A stretch of 34,022 nucleotides of DNA from Fusobacterium sp. (GTDB taxonomy: Bacteria > Fusobacteriota > Fusobacteriia > Fusobacteriales > Fusobacteriaceae). Below, in pieces: positions 25,595-33,504 of this stretch; position 1 is the stretch's first letter, and each line of letters begins with the position of its first letter. A program made the translations under genes and the position numbers. The stretch covers positions 1 to 34,022 of the forward strand of contig NZ_JARHZE010000036.1 of the NCBI RefSeq assembly GCF_029258315.1. The letters run 5' to 3'. The notes under the pieces are model-generated. The model was not told the origin of the DNA. It searched no databases and saw only the letters and a list, made by a program, of their open reading frames with translations.

Positions 25595-27703
25595 ATGAAA
25601 AAAATAATTTTATTAATATTATTGATAATAAACAGTTTTTGTTTTGCTGGGGAAAGTTTAAATATAAAAGTTCCAGAAAATTTAGTGGATATGTATCTTT
25701 ATAGAAATATGGAAGAGGGAAGATACAAGGGAGTTTATACAGATATTTTAAAAAAAGTTGAAAAAAAATCAAATCATAAATTAAATTACATTTTTAATGA
25801 AAAAAATCCAGATATAGCTTTAAGAATAGTGGATAAAACACAATATAAAGATTATAATTTTATTCAAATGCCAATAAATTATAGAATAGCTATACTGGTA
25901 AATAATGATGGAAATATAAGAAAAATTAGTGATCTTCAAGGACTAAAAATAGGATATATAGAAAATTCTCGTGGTATTGATGAGATAGAAAAGAAATTTT
26001 CAGATTTAAAATTTGAAAAAGTTTTGATGAAAAATAGAGTAGATGCTCTTGAAAGTTTAAGAGCTGGAGATCTAGATGGATTGATTTTAAGTAACTGGAT
26101 TGAAAATAACTCAGTGGAGACTAAAGTAAGAGTCATAGAGAATATTTTATACAATGAACAAATAGCTGTAAAAAAAGATTTAAAAGATGTGTATAAAATC
26201 TTAGAAGAGGAACTAAGAAATTACAAAGAGGAAGAATTAAGAGAAATTTTAGATAAAAATAGAATAGAATTTTATAAATATGTTTTTAAAGATATTCCAA
26301 ATTATAAATTTATAAAGGAGAAATACTCTGAAATAAAAATAGGAATAACAAAAGACAAATATTTATTACCGCTTTTTTATAAACACAATGGAAAAATAAA
26401 GGGGATACTTCCAAAAATAATGGAGGATATGGAAAAAATATTAGGTATTCCATTTGTAATAACAAAGGATGAAGATTGGGATATCAATGGTATTATAATA
26501 GAAAATAATGATTTAAAAGATAAATATACTTTTACAAAACCTTATTATCAAAATACAATAGGTATAGCTAATAGAAAGTTAGATTCTTTTGCTGTTGATG
26601 CTTCAGATTTGGATAACGAAAAGATAATTTTAATAAAAGATAAAGATTTTAATATTACACTTCCAAAGATGATTAATAATCCACAGATAATTTATGTAGA
26701 AACATTACAAGAAGGGATTGAAAAACTACTTAATTATGAGGGAAATTTTTTAATCTTTTTTTCAAGTATGATAGAGGGAACAATAACAAATAGTTTTTTA
26801 GAAAATAAAATAAAAGTTGCAGGAATATTAAATGAAGAATTTAGTATTGGTATGGGAATAAGAAAAGAGGATGAAGAGTTAGGAAGTATAATAAGAGTTC
26901 TAGTAGAAAGTTTTTCTCTTGATAAAACAATGGTTGATACAAAAGCTAATAAAAATATTTTATTTGAAAAAAATTATAGATTAATGGCAAAGATAGCAGT
27001 ACCAACAATAATATTTATAATTTTATTGATTATTTTAATAATAAAATCAGAAAAAAATAGGAAAAAGGCTGAGAGAGTAAGTGGAACTTTAATAGAAACA
27101 TTTGAATCTATTCATCAATTAGATACTGAAGAAGCTGGAGACCATTCTAAAAGATTAGCTCTTTATGCTGAATTTATGGCGAAACAGTATGGTTGTAGTA
27201 AAAAATTTATTACAGATATAAAAAGATTAACACCATTTCATGATATAGGAAAGATAGCTATATCTAAATCAATTTTAAATAAACCTGGAAAACTGACAAA
27301 AGAGGAGTTTGAAACAGTAAAAAAACATACTGAAATAGGTTTAAAATTAATAAAAAAATTGGAATTGGGAGTGATGGCTGAAAATATAATAAGACTACAC
27401 CATGAGAAATGGAATGGAAAAGGTTATCCATTAGGTTTAGAAGAAAATAAAATTCCTTTAGAGAGTAGAATTGTAGCATTAGCAGACACTTATGATAATC
27501 TTAGACAAGATAAAGTATATAGAGATGGATTTACTCATGCAGAATCTGTAAAAATAATTATAGAAGAGAGTGGAAAAAGTTTCGATCCAATCTTGGTTAA
27601 AATATTTGAAAAGAATCATAGAATATTTGATGAAATATTTAAGAAAAATAATAAAGCTAAATATTCAATAGAAGAGATATTTTCAAAATTTAAAAATAAA
27701 TAA
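25595..27703 (+). CDS. Periplasmic-sensor HD-GYP phosphodiesterase with tandem solute-binding domains
   Basis: 702 residues. Signal peptide (MKKIILLILLIINSFCFAG), two periplasmic family-3 solute-binding-like domains (about 22-225 and 246-455; the second begins EIKIGITKDKYLLPLFYKHN), one membrane helix (about 466-488) and a cytoplasmic HD-GYP domain (about 505-680). Catalytic features: GDHSKRLA, H549-D550 in FHDIGKIAI, KPGKLTKEEFE, KKHTEIG, RLHHEKWNGKGYP with G610-Y-P612, and ALADTYDNL. It should degrade cyclic-di-GMP in response to a periplasmic ligand. The layout recalls BvgS-type sensors. RBS GGGGAG; 15 bases after the previous gene. Its place inside a fibre operon behind a cyclic-di-GMP riboswitch suggests feedback control. 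Confidence 0.9.
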   Translation: MKKIILLILLIINSFCFAGESLNIKVPENLVDMYLYRNMEEGRYKGVYTDILKKVEKKSNHKLNYIFNEKNPDIALRIVDKTQYKDYNFIQMPINYRIAILVNNDGNIRKISDLQGLKIGYIENSRGIDEIEKKFSDLKFEKVLMKNRVDALESLRAGDLDGLILSNWIENNSVETKVRVIENILYNEQIAVKKDLKDVYKILEEELRNYKEEELREILDKNRIEFYKYVFKDIPNYKFIKEKYSEIKIGITKDKYLLPLFYKHNGKIKGILPKIMEDMEKILGIPFVITKDEDWDINGIIIENNDLKDKYTFTKPYYQNTIGIANRKLDSFAVDASDLDNEKIILIKDKDFNITLPKMINNPQIIYVETLQEGIEKLLNYEGNFLIFFSSMIEGTITNSFLENKIKVAGILNEEFSIGMGIRKEDEELGSIIRVLVESFSLDKTMVDTKANKNILFEKNYRLMAKIAVPTIIFIILLIILIIKSEKNRKKAERVSGTLIETFESIHQLDTEEAGDHSKRLALYAEFMAKQYGCSKKFITDIKRLTPFHDIGKIAISKSILNKPGKLTKEEFETVKKHTEIGLKLIKKLELGVMAENIIRLHHEKWNGKGYPLGLEENKIPLESRIVALADTYDNLRQDKVYRDGFTHAESVKIIIEESGKSFDPILVKIFEKNHRIFDEIFKKNNKAKYSIEEIFSKFKNK

Positions 27704-27715
27704 GAGGTGAATATT

Positions 27716-29146
27716 TTGAAAAAATATATAATTTTATTAATATTCAATTTCTCTTTAATTTTTGCTAAAGAAATAAAGACAGAAAATTTTGATGATTTAT
27801 TTGAAGAAACATATATAGAAGAGGAAGTCAAAGAGGAAAAAATAAAAGATATTAAAATTATACAAGGAATGAAAGTAGCTAATTTAAATCCTGCCTTAAT
27901 AAATGATGTTTATTCGTCAAGGGTAGTAAAGTTTGTTTATGATAATCTTTTTATAAAAAATAAAAATGGTGATATAGAACCATATCTTGTGGATAATTAC
28001 CATTGGATAAATGAAAAAGAGCTTTATTTGGAGTTAAGAGATGATGTTTATTTTCATAATAATGATCGTTTAACTTCTATTGATGTAAAGAACTCTTTGG
28101 CATATTTAAAATACAACGGAAATTTAGGAAGACTTTTTTCAGAGATAATCAATATAAAGATTATAGATGATAGAAAATTAATAATAAAACTGTCAGAAGA
28201 AAATAATATATTTTTAGAGATGTTGACCTATAATATAGCTTCAATATTTAAAATAAAAGATGGAAAAATATATGGAACAGGTGAATATTTTGTAAAATCT
28301 TTTGAAAAAAATAGACTTGTATTAAAGAGATTTGATAAATATTTTAAGGAAAATCATGATGTGGAAAATATTTATTTTTCTTATGAGATTCAGGATAGTC
28401 AAAGGCTTATATCACTTTTTAATGAAAAAGTAGATGTAGCACTAGACATAGATAATATAGCTTTGAATTATGGTGAAAAGTATAATATAATATCTGATGA
28501 AACAATAAAACTTCAAGAAAAAGGTATAAAAACTTTAGCCTTAGTTTTTGGAAATAAAAATAATTATACCTATGAAGAAAAAAAAGCTATTGAAAATATA
28601 ATAGATAGAGAGGCAACTAGTTTCTTTCCTTTTAAATTATCAAAAGAGGAATTTTCAAAAATAGATATAGTAAATAGTAATGAAAAGTTTCCAGAAAATA
28701 TAAAGTTGAAAAGTCAAATGGATCTGATGGTTTTAAATACAGATAAAAATATAAAAGAGGCAAATAAAATAAAAGAAGCTTTTGAAAAATATAATATACA
28801 GATTAATATTTTGCCGCATAACTTAGAGTCATATAATATAAATCTAAAAAATAAAAATTTTGATTTGACACTTTATAATATTTCAATGGTAGGGGAAGAG
28901 GTTGTATTCAATATAGCTAAGATTTTCTTAAATGATTTAGAAAATAGGGAGGTATATAACTCTCTTAAACCATTTTTCAAAATTTTAAAAGAGGAAAAAA
29001 GAAAAGAAAAAAGAGAAATTATACTAGATAAAATTTTACAATTAATTTATAAGGAATTACCATATATTCCAATCTTGCATTATAGAGATTATATAGTAAT
29101 TTCCCCTAAATATAAAAATCAATATGATGAATGGGAGAAAAGATGA
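27716..29146 (+). CDS. Family-5 extracellular solute-binding protein (peptide/nickel type), no transporter nearby
   Basis: 476 residues. Signal peptide KKYIILLIFNFSLIFAKE, an acidic stretch (about 20-45), then the SBP_bac_5 fold: LNPALINDVYSSRVVKFVYDNL, PYLVDNYHWINEKELYLELR, VYFHNNDRLTSIDVKNSL, GTGEYFVKSF, all typical of OppA-like proteins. No lipobox cysteine is visible, so it is probably soluble in the periplasm. No ABC permease or ATPase is nearby. GAGGTGA (27704-27710) fits a TTG start at 27716 better than the GTG at 27707 that it contains. It sits 12 bases after the HD-GYP gene; it may present a ligand to that sensor or serve the fibre. This is inference. Confidence 0.82.
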   Translation: MKKYIILLIFNFSLIFAKEIKTENFDDLFEETYIEEEVKEEKIKDIKIIQGMKVANLNPALINDVYSSRVVKFVYDNLFIKNKNGDIEPYLVDNYHWINEKELYLELRDDVYFHNNDRLTSIDVKNSLAYLKYNGNLGRLFSEIINIKIIDDRKLIIKLSEENNIFLEMLTYNIASIFKIKDGKIYGTGEYFVKSFEKNRLVLKRFDKYFKENHDVENIYFSYEIQDSQRLISLFNEKVDVALDIDNIALNYGEKYNIISDETIKLQEKGIKTLALVFGNKNNYTYEEKKAIENIIDREATSFFPFKLSKEEFSKIDIVNSNEKFPENIKLKSQMDLMVLNTDKNIKEANKIKEAFEKYNIQINILPHNLESYNINLKNKNFDLTLYNISMVGEEVVFNIAKIFLNDLENREVYNSLKPFFKILKEEKRKEKREIILDKILQLIYKELPYIPILHYRDYIVISPKYKNQYDEWEKR

Positions 29147-29976
29147 AAAAAATATTTATTATAATTTTATATATACTTTCTTTTTGTGTTTCTTTTGCTT
29201 TGGATGCCCAGACAGATTATATTTATCTTAAAGATGATGTAATCTATGGGGTTACTACAAGAACAGAATTTAGAATAGATCAAGTTAATATTAAGTTAAG
29301 AAATGGAAAAGGTAGATATTTTGCATTAGAAAATTCTTTAAATCTAAAAAATAATTTTATAAAAGGTGAAAACTTAAAAATAACTTCAAATGAAGAGAAT
29401 GTAATAGGAGATAAGATATTTTTTAGAAATAGAGAGGGAAAAGTAGTTGATGAAATAAAATTTGATTTACAAGGAATTTTTATTTTTGATTGGAGTAATC
29501 TTAAAACAACAAGAGAGGTAAAAAGATTAAAAATAGGAAAGATCTATGATGAAGCAGGGAGAGTAGAAGAACAAATATATTTAGAATTAAATAATATAGA
29601 TGTGATATACTCTTTAAAAATAAAAGTTGAGCAAGATATGTATTTAGGAAAAGTAATAGCTGGAGAAAAGCTAAGTACAGAAAGATCAATAGATGCCCAT
29701 CCTGCTAAAATTTCATTGGTTGGAGAAAAAGGAAAAAGAGTAGAGATAAAAATACCTAAATCAGCTATTATAAAAAATGAACTTAATGATGAATTGGTAG
29801 TTAATTTAAAGTTTAGGGAAAATAAAAAACAGTCTTTAAAGAAAAAATTTGAAAAAGTAGAGGGAAATAAAAGTATTATAAATGATATTTTTATAGATGG
29901 TGAGACAGATACAAATAGAAGTAATTTTGGAAGATATACAGGGTCATTTGTGGTAAGAGTGGAGTATGAAGATTAG
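29143..29976 (+). CDS. DUF4402-like secreted fibre subunit (large), possible tip adhesin
   Basis: 277 residues. Signal peptide MKKIFIIILYILSFCVSFA, then an N-terminal beta-rich region (about 25-145) not recognised, and a C-terminal domain (about 150-277) that matches the small subunit: YSLKIKVEQDMYLGKVIAGEKLS, KISLVGEKGKRVEIKI and a final YTGSFVVRVEYED. A two-domain subunit beside a one-domain subunit is the usual relation of tip adhesin to major pilin. The open frame reaches 29131, but GGGAGA (29133-29138) fits the ATG at 29143, which overlaps the previous stop (ATGA). The function is inferred from the operon. Confidence 0.72.
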   Translation: MKKIFIIILYILSFCVSFALDAQTDYIYLKDDVIYGVTTRTEFRIDQVNIKLRNGKGRYFALENSLNLKNNFIKGENLKITSNEENVIGDKIFFRNREGKVVDEIKFDLQGIFIFDWSNLKTTREVKRLKIGKIYDEAGRVEEQIYLELNNIDVIYSLKIKVEQDMYLGKVIAGEKLSTERSIDAHPAKISLVGEKGKRVEIKIPKSAIIKNELNDELVVNLKFRENKKQSLKKKFEKVEGNKSIINDIFIDGETDTNRSNFGRYTGSFVVRVEYED

Positions 29977-32572
29977 ATTATATAGTTTAATTTTATTAAT
30001 GTTTTGTTTTTTTAAAACTTATTCAATAGAAAATTATAAAGAGTTTGAAGATTCGTATGTTCAAATCAATGCCAAAAATTTAAAAGATGATTTTTTTATG
30101 GTAAAATTTGATAGTGAAACAGAAAACGTGTATATAGGTTTAAATACTTTTTTCTATTTTTTGGAATTATATACTTTGGATATTAATTTAAAAGAGAAAA
30201 AAGTTTATGGAAATATCAATAAAAAAAATATAAAGGTCTATTTTGATGATGAAGAATCTTTTGTAATGGATGGAGAATTATATGTAAATATAAAGGTTTT
30301 AGAGAAAAAATTACTTTTTAAAGAGAGTTTTTTTGATTATTCAGCGCTAAAATTAAATGTAGAACCAAATTTTATTTTACCTTATGAAGAAAGAGAAAGA
30401 GCCAAAGTTGAAAGATTAAGATTGGATACAAGAAAGGTGGAAGATGAGAAGAAGATAGATTTTGAAATTCCAAGAAAATTGGCGACACCAGGATTATTTA
30501 AGATAGATTACTCAAAATCTAATGTTGAAGAATCAGAGTATCAAATTAAGTATGAATATTCATCTCAACTTTTATACGGAGAATTATATTTATCAGGAGA
30601 AATTAAACCAGAGCATAAGATAGATTATGGAAATTTAACTTATTCAGATATAATTGAAGATAACGATTTAGTAGTTGGAAACTTTTCATTGATAGCTCCA
30701 TCTTTTTTTGGTGTTGATACAAAAGTTCTAGGAGTTAGTTTTGAGAATAAAGATACCTATATGACAAGAGATTCAGGTATAACAATTATAAAAGGACAGG
30801 CTAAAAATGCAGAAACAATAGAGTTGTATAGAAATTCATTTTTAGTTGACTATATAAAACCATATTCAGAAAATTTTGAATTTAGAATTGATGATGGAGT
30901 TTTCAATTCAGATTATACACTAAAAATTTATTATGAAAATGGAGAGATAGAGGAAAGAAAAGTTTATTCTCTTTCTGATAGTGATCTATTAAAAAAAGGA
31001 AAATCTAGATTTACATTCCAAGGTGGAAAAGGTGACGAAACTCATGAAAATCAATATATAGGTAGAGCTTTTTATGGAGTTACAGATAATTTAACTTTGG
31101 GATTAGGCGGAATGAATTTAAATTCTATTTCAGGTAACCAATATAAAATATTAGAAAGTGACGTTTTATTGAGAACCGGAAATAAGAATTTTCCAATGAT
31201 TATCAATTATAAAAATTATTACGATTATAAATCTAAAGAAAATAGTTATGAATTAAGTGTTGATCAGAAATTATTTTCATATAATTTAAAATTTATAGAG
31301 AATAGTTTTTCAGAGACAATAGCAGAGCAATCTGAAATAAAAAAATATAATTCTATCTCTTTAGGAAAAAGTTTTAATAGAAACTTTTTTGAAATAGGGG
31401 TGGAAAGAATACTAAAAACAGAGGAAAAATTTGGTGAAGATAAAGAGGAAAATATTTATGGATTATGGGATAGCTCTGTATTTAATCCAGTATATACTTC
31501 ATTAAAAATAGAAAAAAATATAAATGGAAGTAGAGAGGATGTTGGATTTAAACCTTCATTAAGTTATTCAAATGGAAGTGTATCTATTTTATTAGAGGCA
31601 GACATATCAAAAGATGATGGCAAGAGAAGATATGATCAAGAATATTTTTTAAGAATAAATCATAAGAAAGAAAATATATTTAAAGAAATATTATTTGCAG
31701 ATGTTGGAGCAGAAATAAAATATTCAAATGAAACCAAAAAATTCACATATGGATTGTCATTTAATATAGAATTAGATGATATAATTTACATGAAATTACC
31801 TTCAACAACTACATTTGATGAAGATAAGAATAGAAAAACTCAAACAGGACTAGAAGTAAGCAAGATAATAGATTTGAGTAATCCGAAGAGAAAAATAAAG
31901 AAAAATATATCTTTAAATAGTTCTTGGATACATGGAAAAGTATTTTTAGATAAGAATGGAAATGGAGTTTATGATGAAGGAGAAACTCCTCTTGAAAATG
32001 TAAAAGTGATGGTAGATAATAAACATTTTTATTCAGATAAAAATGGGGAATATGTAGCTGAAGGATTCTATTCAAATGAGGTTGTAGTTTTAGATATAGA
32101 TAGAAAAACACTAGATCCAATGCTGAAGAATTCAAGAGATAGTTTAAAAATTAAAACAAGAAGATCTTCAGGAGCTAAAATAGATATTCCAGTTGAAGTG
32201 GTTTCATTAGTAATGGGAAATATATGGCAAACAGAGGATTTTAGTGAAAAAGAATTTATAAGAAGTATATCAATGACAACTATTTTACTAGAAAAAGATG
32301 GAAAAGTTGTAAAAACAATAGATCCTGAATTTGATGGAATGTTTTTCTTTGAAGATGTTACACCAGGAGAATATATAATAAAATTTGAATATATTGGAGA
32401 GGAAAATATAGGATTTAGTCAAAATATGATTCCAGTAAATGTAACTCTTGAAAATCCAGAGGAGGGAGGATATTTTGAAGGAATTGATACTAAATTAATA
32501 AGAAATCAAGAAAATATTTCAGAAAAAAAAGACAAAGGTTCAGAAATAACAGATGATATATTTAATTTCTAA
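29966..32572 (+). CDS. Usher-like outer-membrane protein with C-terminal Cna-B/SdrD-like domain
   Basis: 868 residues. Signal peptide (KIRLYSLILLMFCFFKTYS), an N-terminal periplasmic region (about 25-165), then a long beta-barrel region (about 170-640). Inside it ELYRNSFLVDYIKPYSENFEFRI and SDYTLKIYYENGEIEERKV (about 282-330) follow the usher pattern around the plug, and SRFTFQGGKGD...YIGRAFYGVTDNLTLGLGG matches the next barrel strands. From about 655 comes GKVFLDKNGNGVYDEGETPLENV, a Ca-binding-like loop of SdrD/carboxypeptidase-regulatory-like domains, as in alternative ushers. It should export and assemble the two DUF4402 subunits. It overlaps the previous gene by 11 bases. Sequence is divergent, so the call leans on context. 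Confidence 0.8.
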   Translation: MKIRLYSLILLMFCFFKTYSIENYKEFEDSYVQINAKNLKDDFFMVKFDSETENVYIGLNTFFYFLELYTLDINLKEKKVYGNINKKNIKVYFDDEESFVMDGELYVNIKVLEKKLLFKESFFDYSALKLNVEPNFILPYEERERAKVERLRLDTRKVEDEKKIDFEIPRKLATPGLFKIDYSKSNVEESEYQIKYEYSSQLLYGELYLSGEIKPEHKIDYGNLTYSDIIEDNDLVVGNFSLIAPSFFGVDTKVLGVSFENKDTYMTRDSGITIIKGQAKNAETIELYRNSFLVDYIKPYSENFEFRIDDGVFNSDYTLKIYYENGEIEERKVYSLSDSDLLKKGKSRFTFQGGKGDETHENQYIGRAFYGVTDNLTLGLGGMNLNSISGNQYKILESDVLLRTGNKNFPMIINYKNYYDYKSKENSYELSVDQKLFSYNLKFIENSFSETIAEQSEIKKYNSISLGKSFNRNFFEIGVERILKTEEKFGEDKEENIYGLWDSSVFNPVYTSLKIEKNINGSREDVGFKPSLSYSNGSVSILLEADISKDDGKRRYDQEYFLRINHKKENIFKEILFADVGAEIKYSNETKKFTYGLSFNIELDDIIYMKLPSTTTFDEDKNRKTQTGLEVSKIIDLSNPKRKIKKNISLNSSWIHGKVFLDKNGNGVYDEGETPLENVKVMVDNKHFYSDKNGEYVAEGFYSNEVVVLDIDRKTLDPMLKNSRDSLKIKTRRSSGAKIDIPVEVVSLVMGNIWQTEDFSEKEFIRSISMTTILLEKDGKVVKTIDPEFDGMFFFEDVTPGEYIIKFEYIGEENIGFSQNMIPVNVTLENPEEGGYFEGIDTKLIRNQENISEKKDKGSEITDDIFNF

Positions 32573-32584
32573 GGGGTTAATAAG

Positions 32585-33484
32585 ATGAAAAGAAGCAACT
32601 TAATAATTTTATACATAGTATTAACTTCCTTTATTTTAGCTTGGGGAAGTATTAGGATTGAAAAATTTGAAAAAAAGAAAATAAAAAATAATATTGTTTA
32701 CATTGAATTGGAAGATACCCCTTTTTCTGGGAAATTAGAAGGGGAAAATATTTCTGAAGAATATAAAAATGGTATTAAAAACGGAGTCTTTAAGGGGGAG
32801 TTTATAGATGAAGGACAGAAATTTTTATATGAAGGAAAATATATAGAGGGGATCAAGCACGGAGTTTGGACAATAAAATATCCTACAGGTGAAAGAAGAG
32901 CTGTACTAGAGTATGATTATGATAAACCTTGTGGTCAATGGAAATATTATTATAAAGGAAATAAATTAGAAGCTTTTGAAAACTTTGAAAAAGGTGTTTT
33001 ATCAGGGGAAATGAAAGTTTTTAATAAAGAGGGAATAGAAATTTTAAAGTCTACATATCATAATGGACTTTTAAATGGAAGATTTATAAGTTATTATTCT
33101 AAAAATATAATAAATACAGTAACTAATTTTTCTTATGGAAAATTAAATGGTTCAATAAAAGTTTTTACAGAAGATGGAACTTTATTACTAGAAGGAAAAT
33201 ATATTGATGATAGAAGAGAAGATGTTTGGAAACTTTATTATAGTTCAGGTGAGATAAAGACAAAAGTTTCATATAAGTTAGGAAAAAAACATGGAGAATC
33301 TATAATTTATGATAAAAATGGTATGGTAATGGAAAAAACTATTTTTAATAATGGAATTGAAGAGGGCAGTAAAGATTTAAAACCAAAAAATAATATTAAT
33401 AAAGATAAATTAGTAAGCAAGTTCAAAAAATTTAACAGAGAGTTAAGATATGAAAAATATGATGATATTTTATCAAAACTATAA
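32585..33484 (+). CDS. MORN-repeat (YwqK-like) exported or anchored protein
   Basis: 299 residues. An N-terminal hydrophobic segment (KRSNLIILYIVLTSFILAWG) acts as signal peptide or anchor. The rest is a string of MORN-2 type repeats, such as FLYEGKYIEGIKHGVWTIKY, GQWKYYYKGNKLEA, YHNGLLNGRFISYY, LEGKYIDDRREDVWKLYYSS and YKLGKKHGESIIYD, then a basic tail. Such repeats occur in YwqK-type proteins and make elongated beta structures. RBS GGGG, 12 bases after the usher gene and 20 bases before the chaperone gene, so it belongs to the fibre operon. The role there is unknown. Confidence 0.82.
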   Translation: MKRSNLIILYIVLTSFILAWGSIRIEKFEKKKIKNNIVYIELEDTPFSGKLEGENISEEYKNGIKNGVFKGEFIDEGQKFLYEGKYIEGIKHGVWTIKYPTGERRAVLEYDYDKPCGQWKYYYKGNKLEAFENFEKGVLSGEMKVFNKEGIEILKSTYHNGLLNGRFISYYSKNIINTVTNFSYGKLNGSIKVFTEDGTLLLEGKYIDDRREDVWKLYYSSGEIKTKVSYKLGKKHGESIIYDKNGMVMEKTIFNNGIEEGSKDLKPKNNINKDKLVSKFKKFNRELRYEKYDDILSKL

Positions 33485-33504
33485 TTTTAAAAGGAGTAAA
33501 ACTT

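Noticed and set aside
31809-32135. Minus-strand open frame of 108 codons
   Set aside because: Antisense to the C-terminal part of the usher gene; no start signals.
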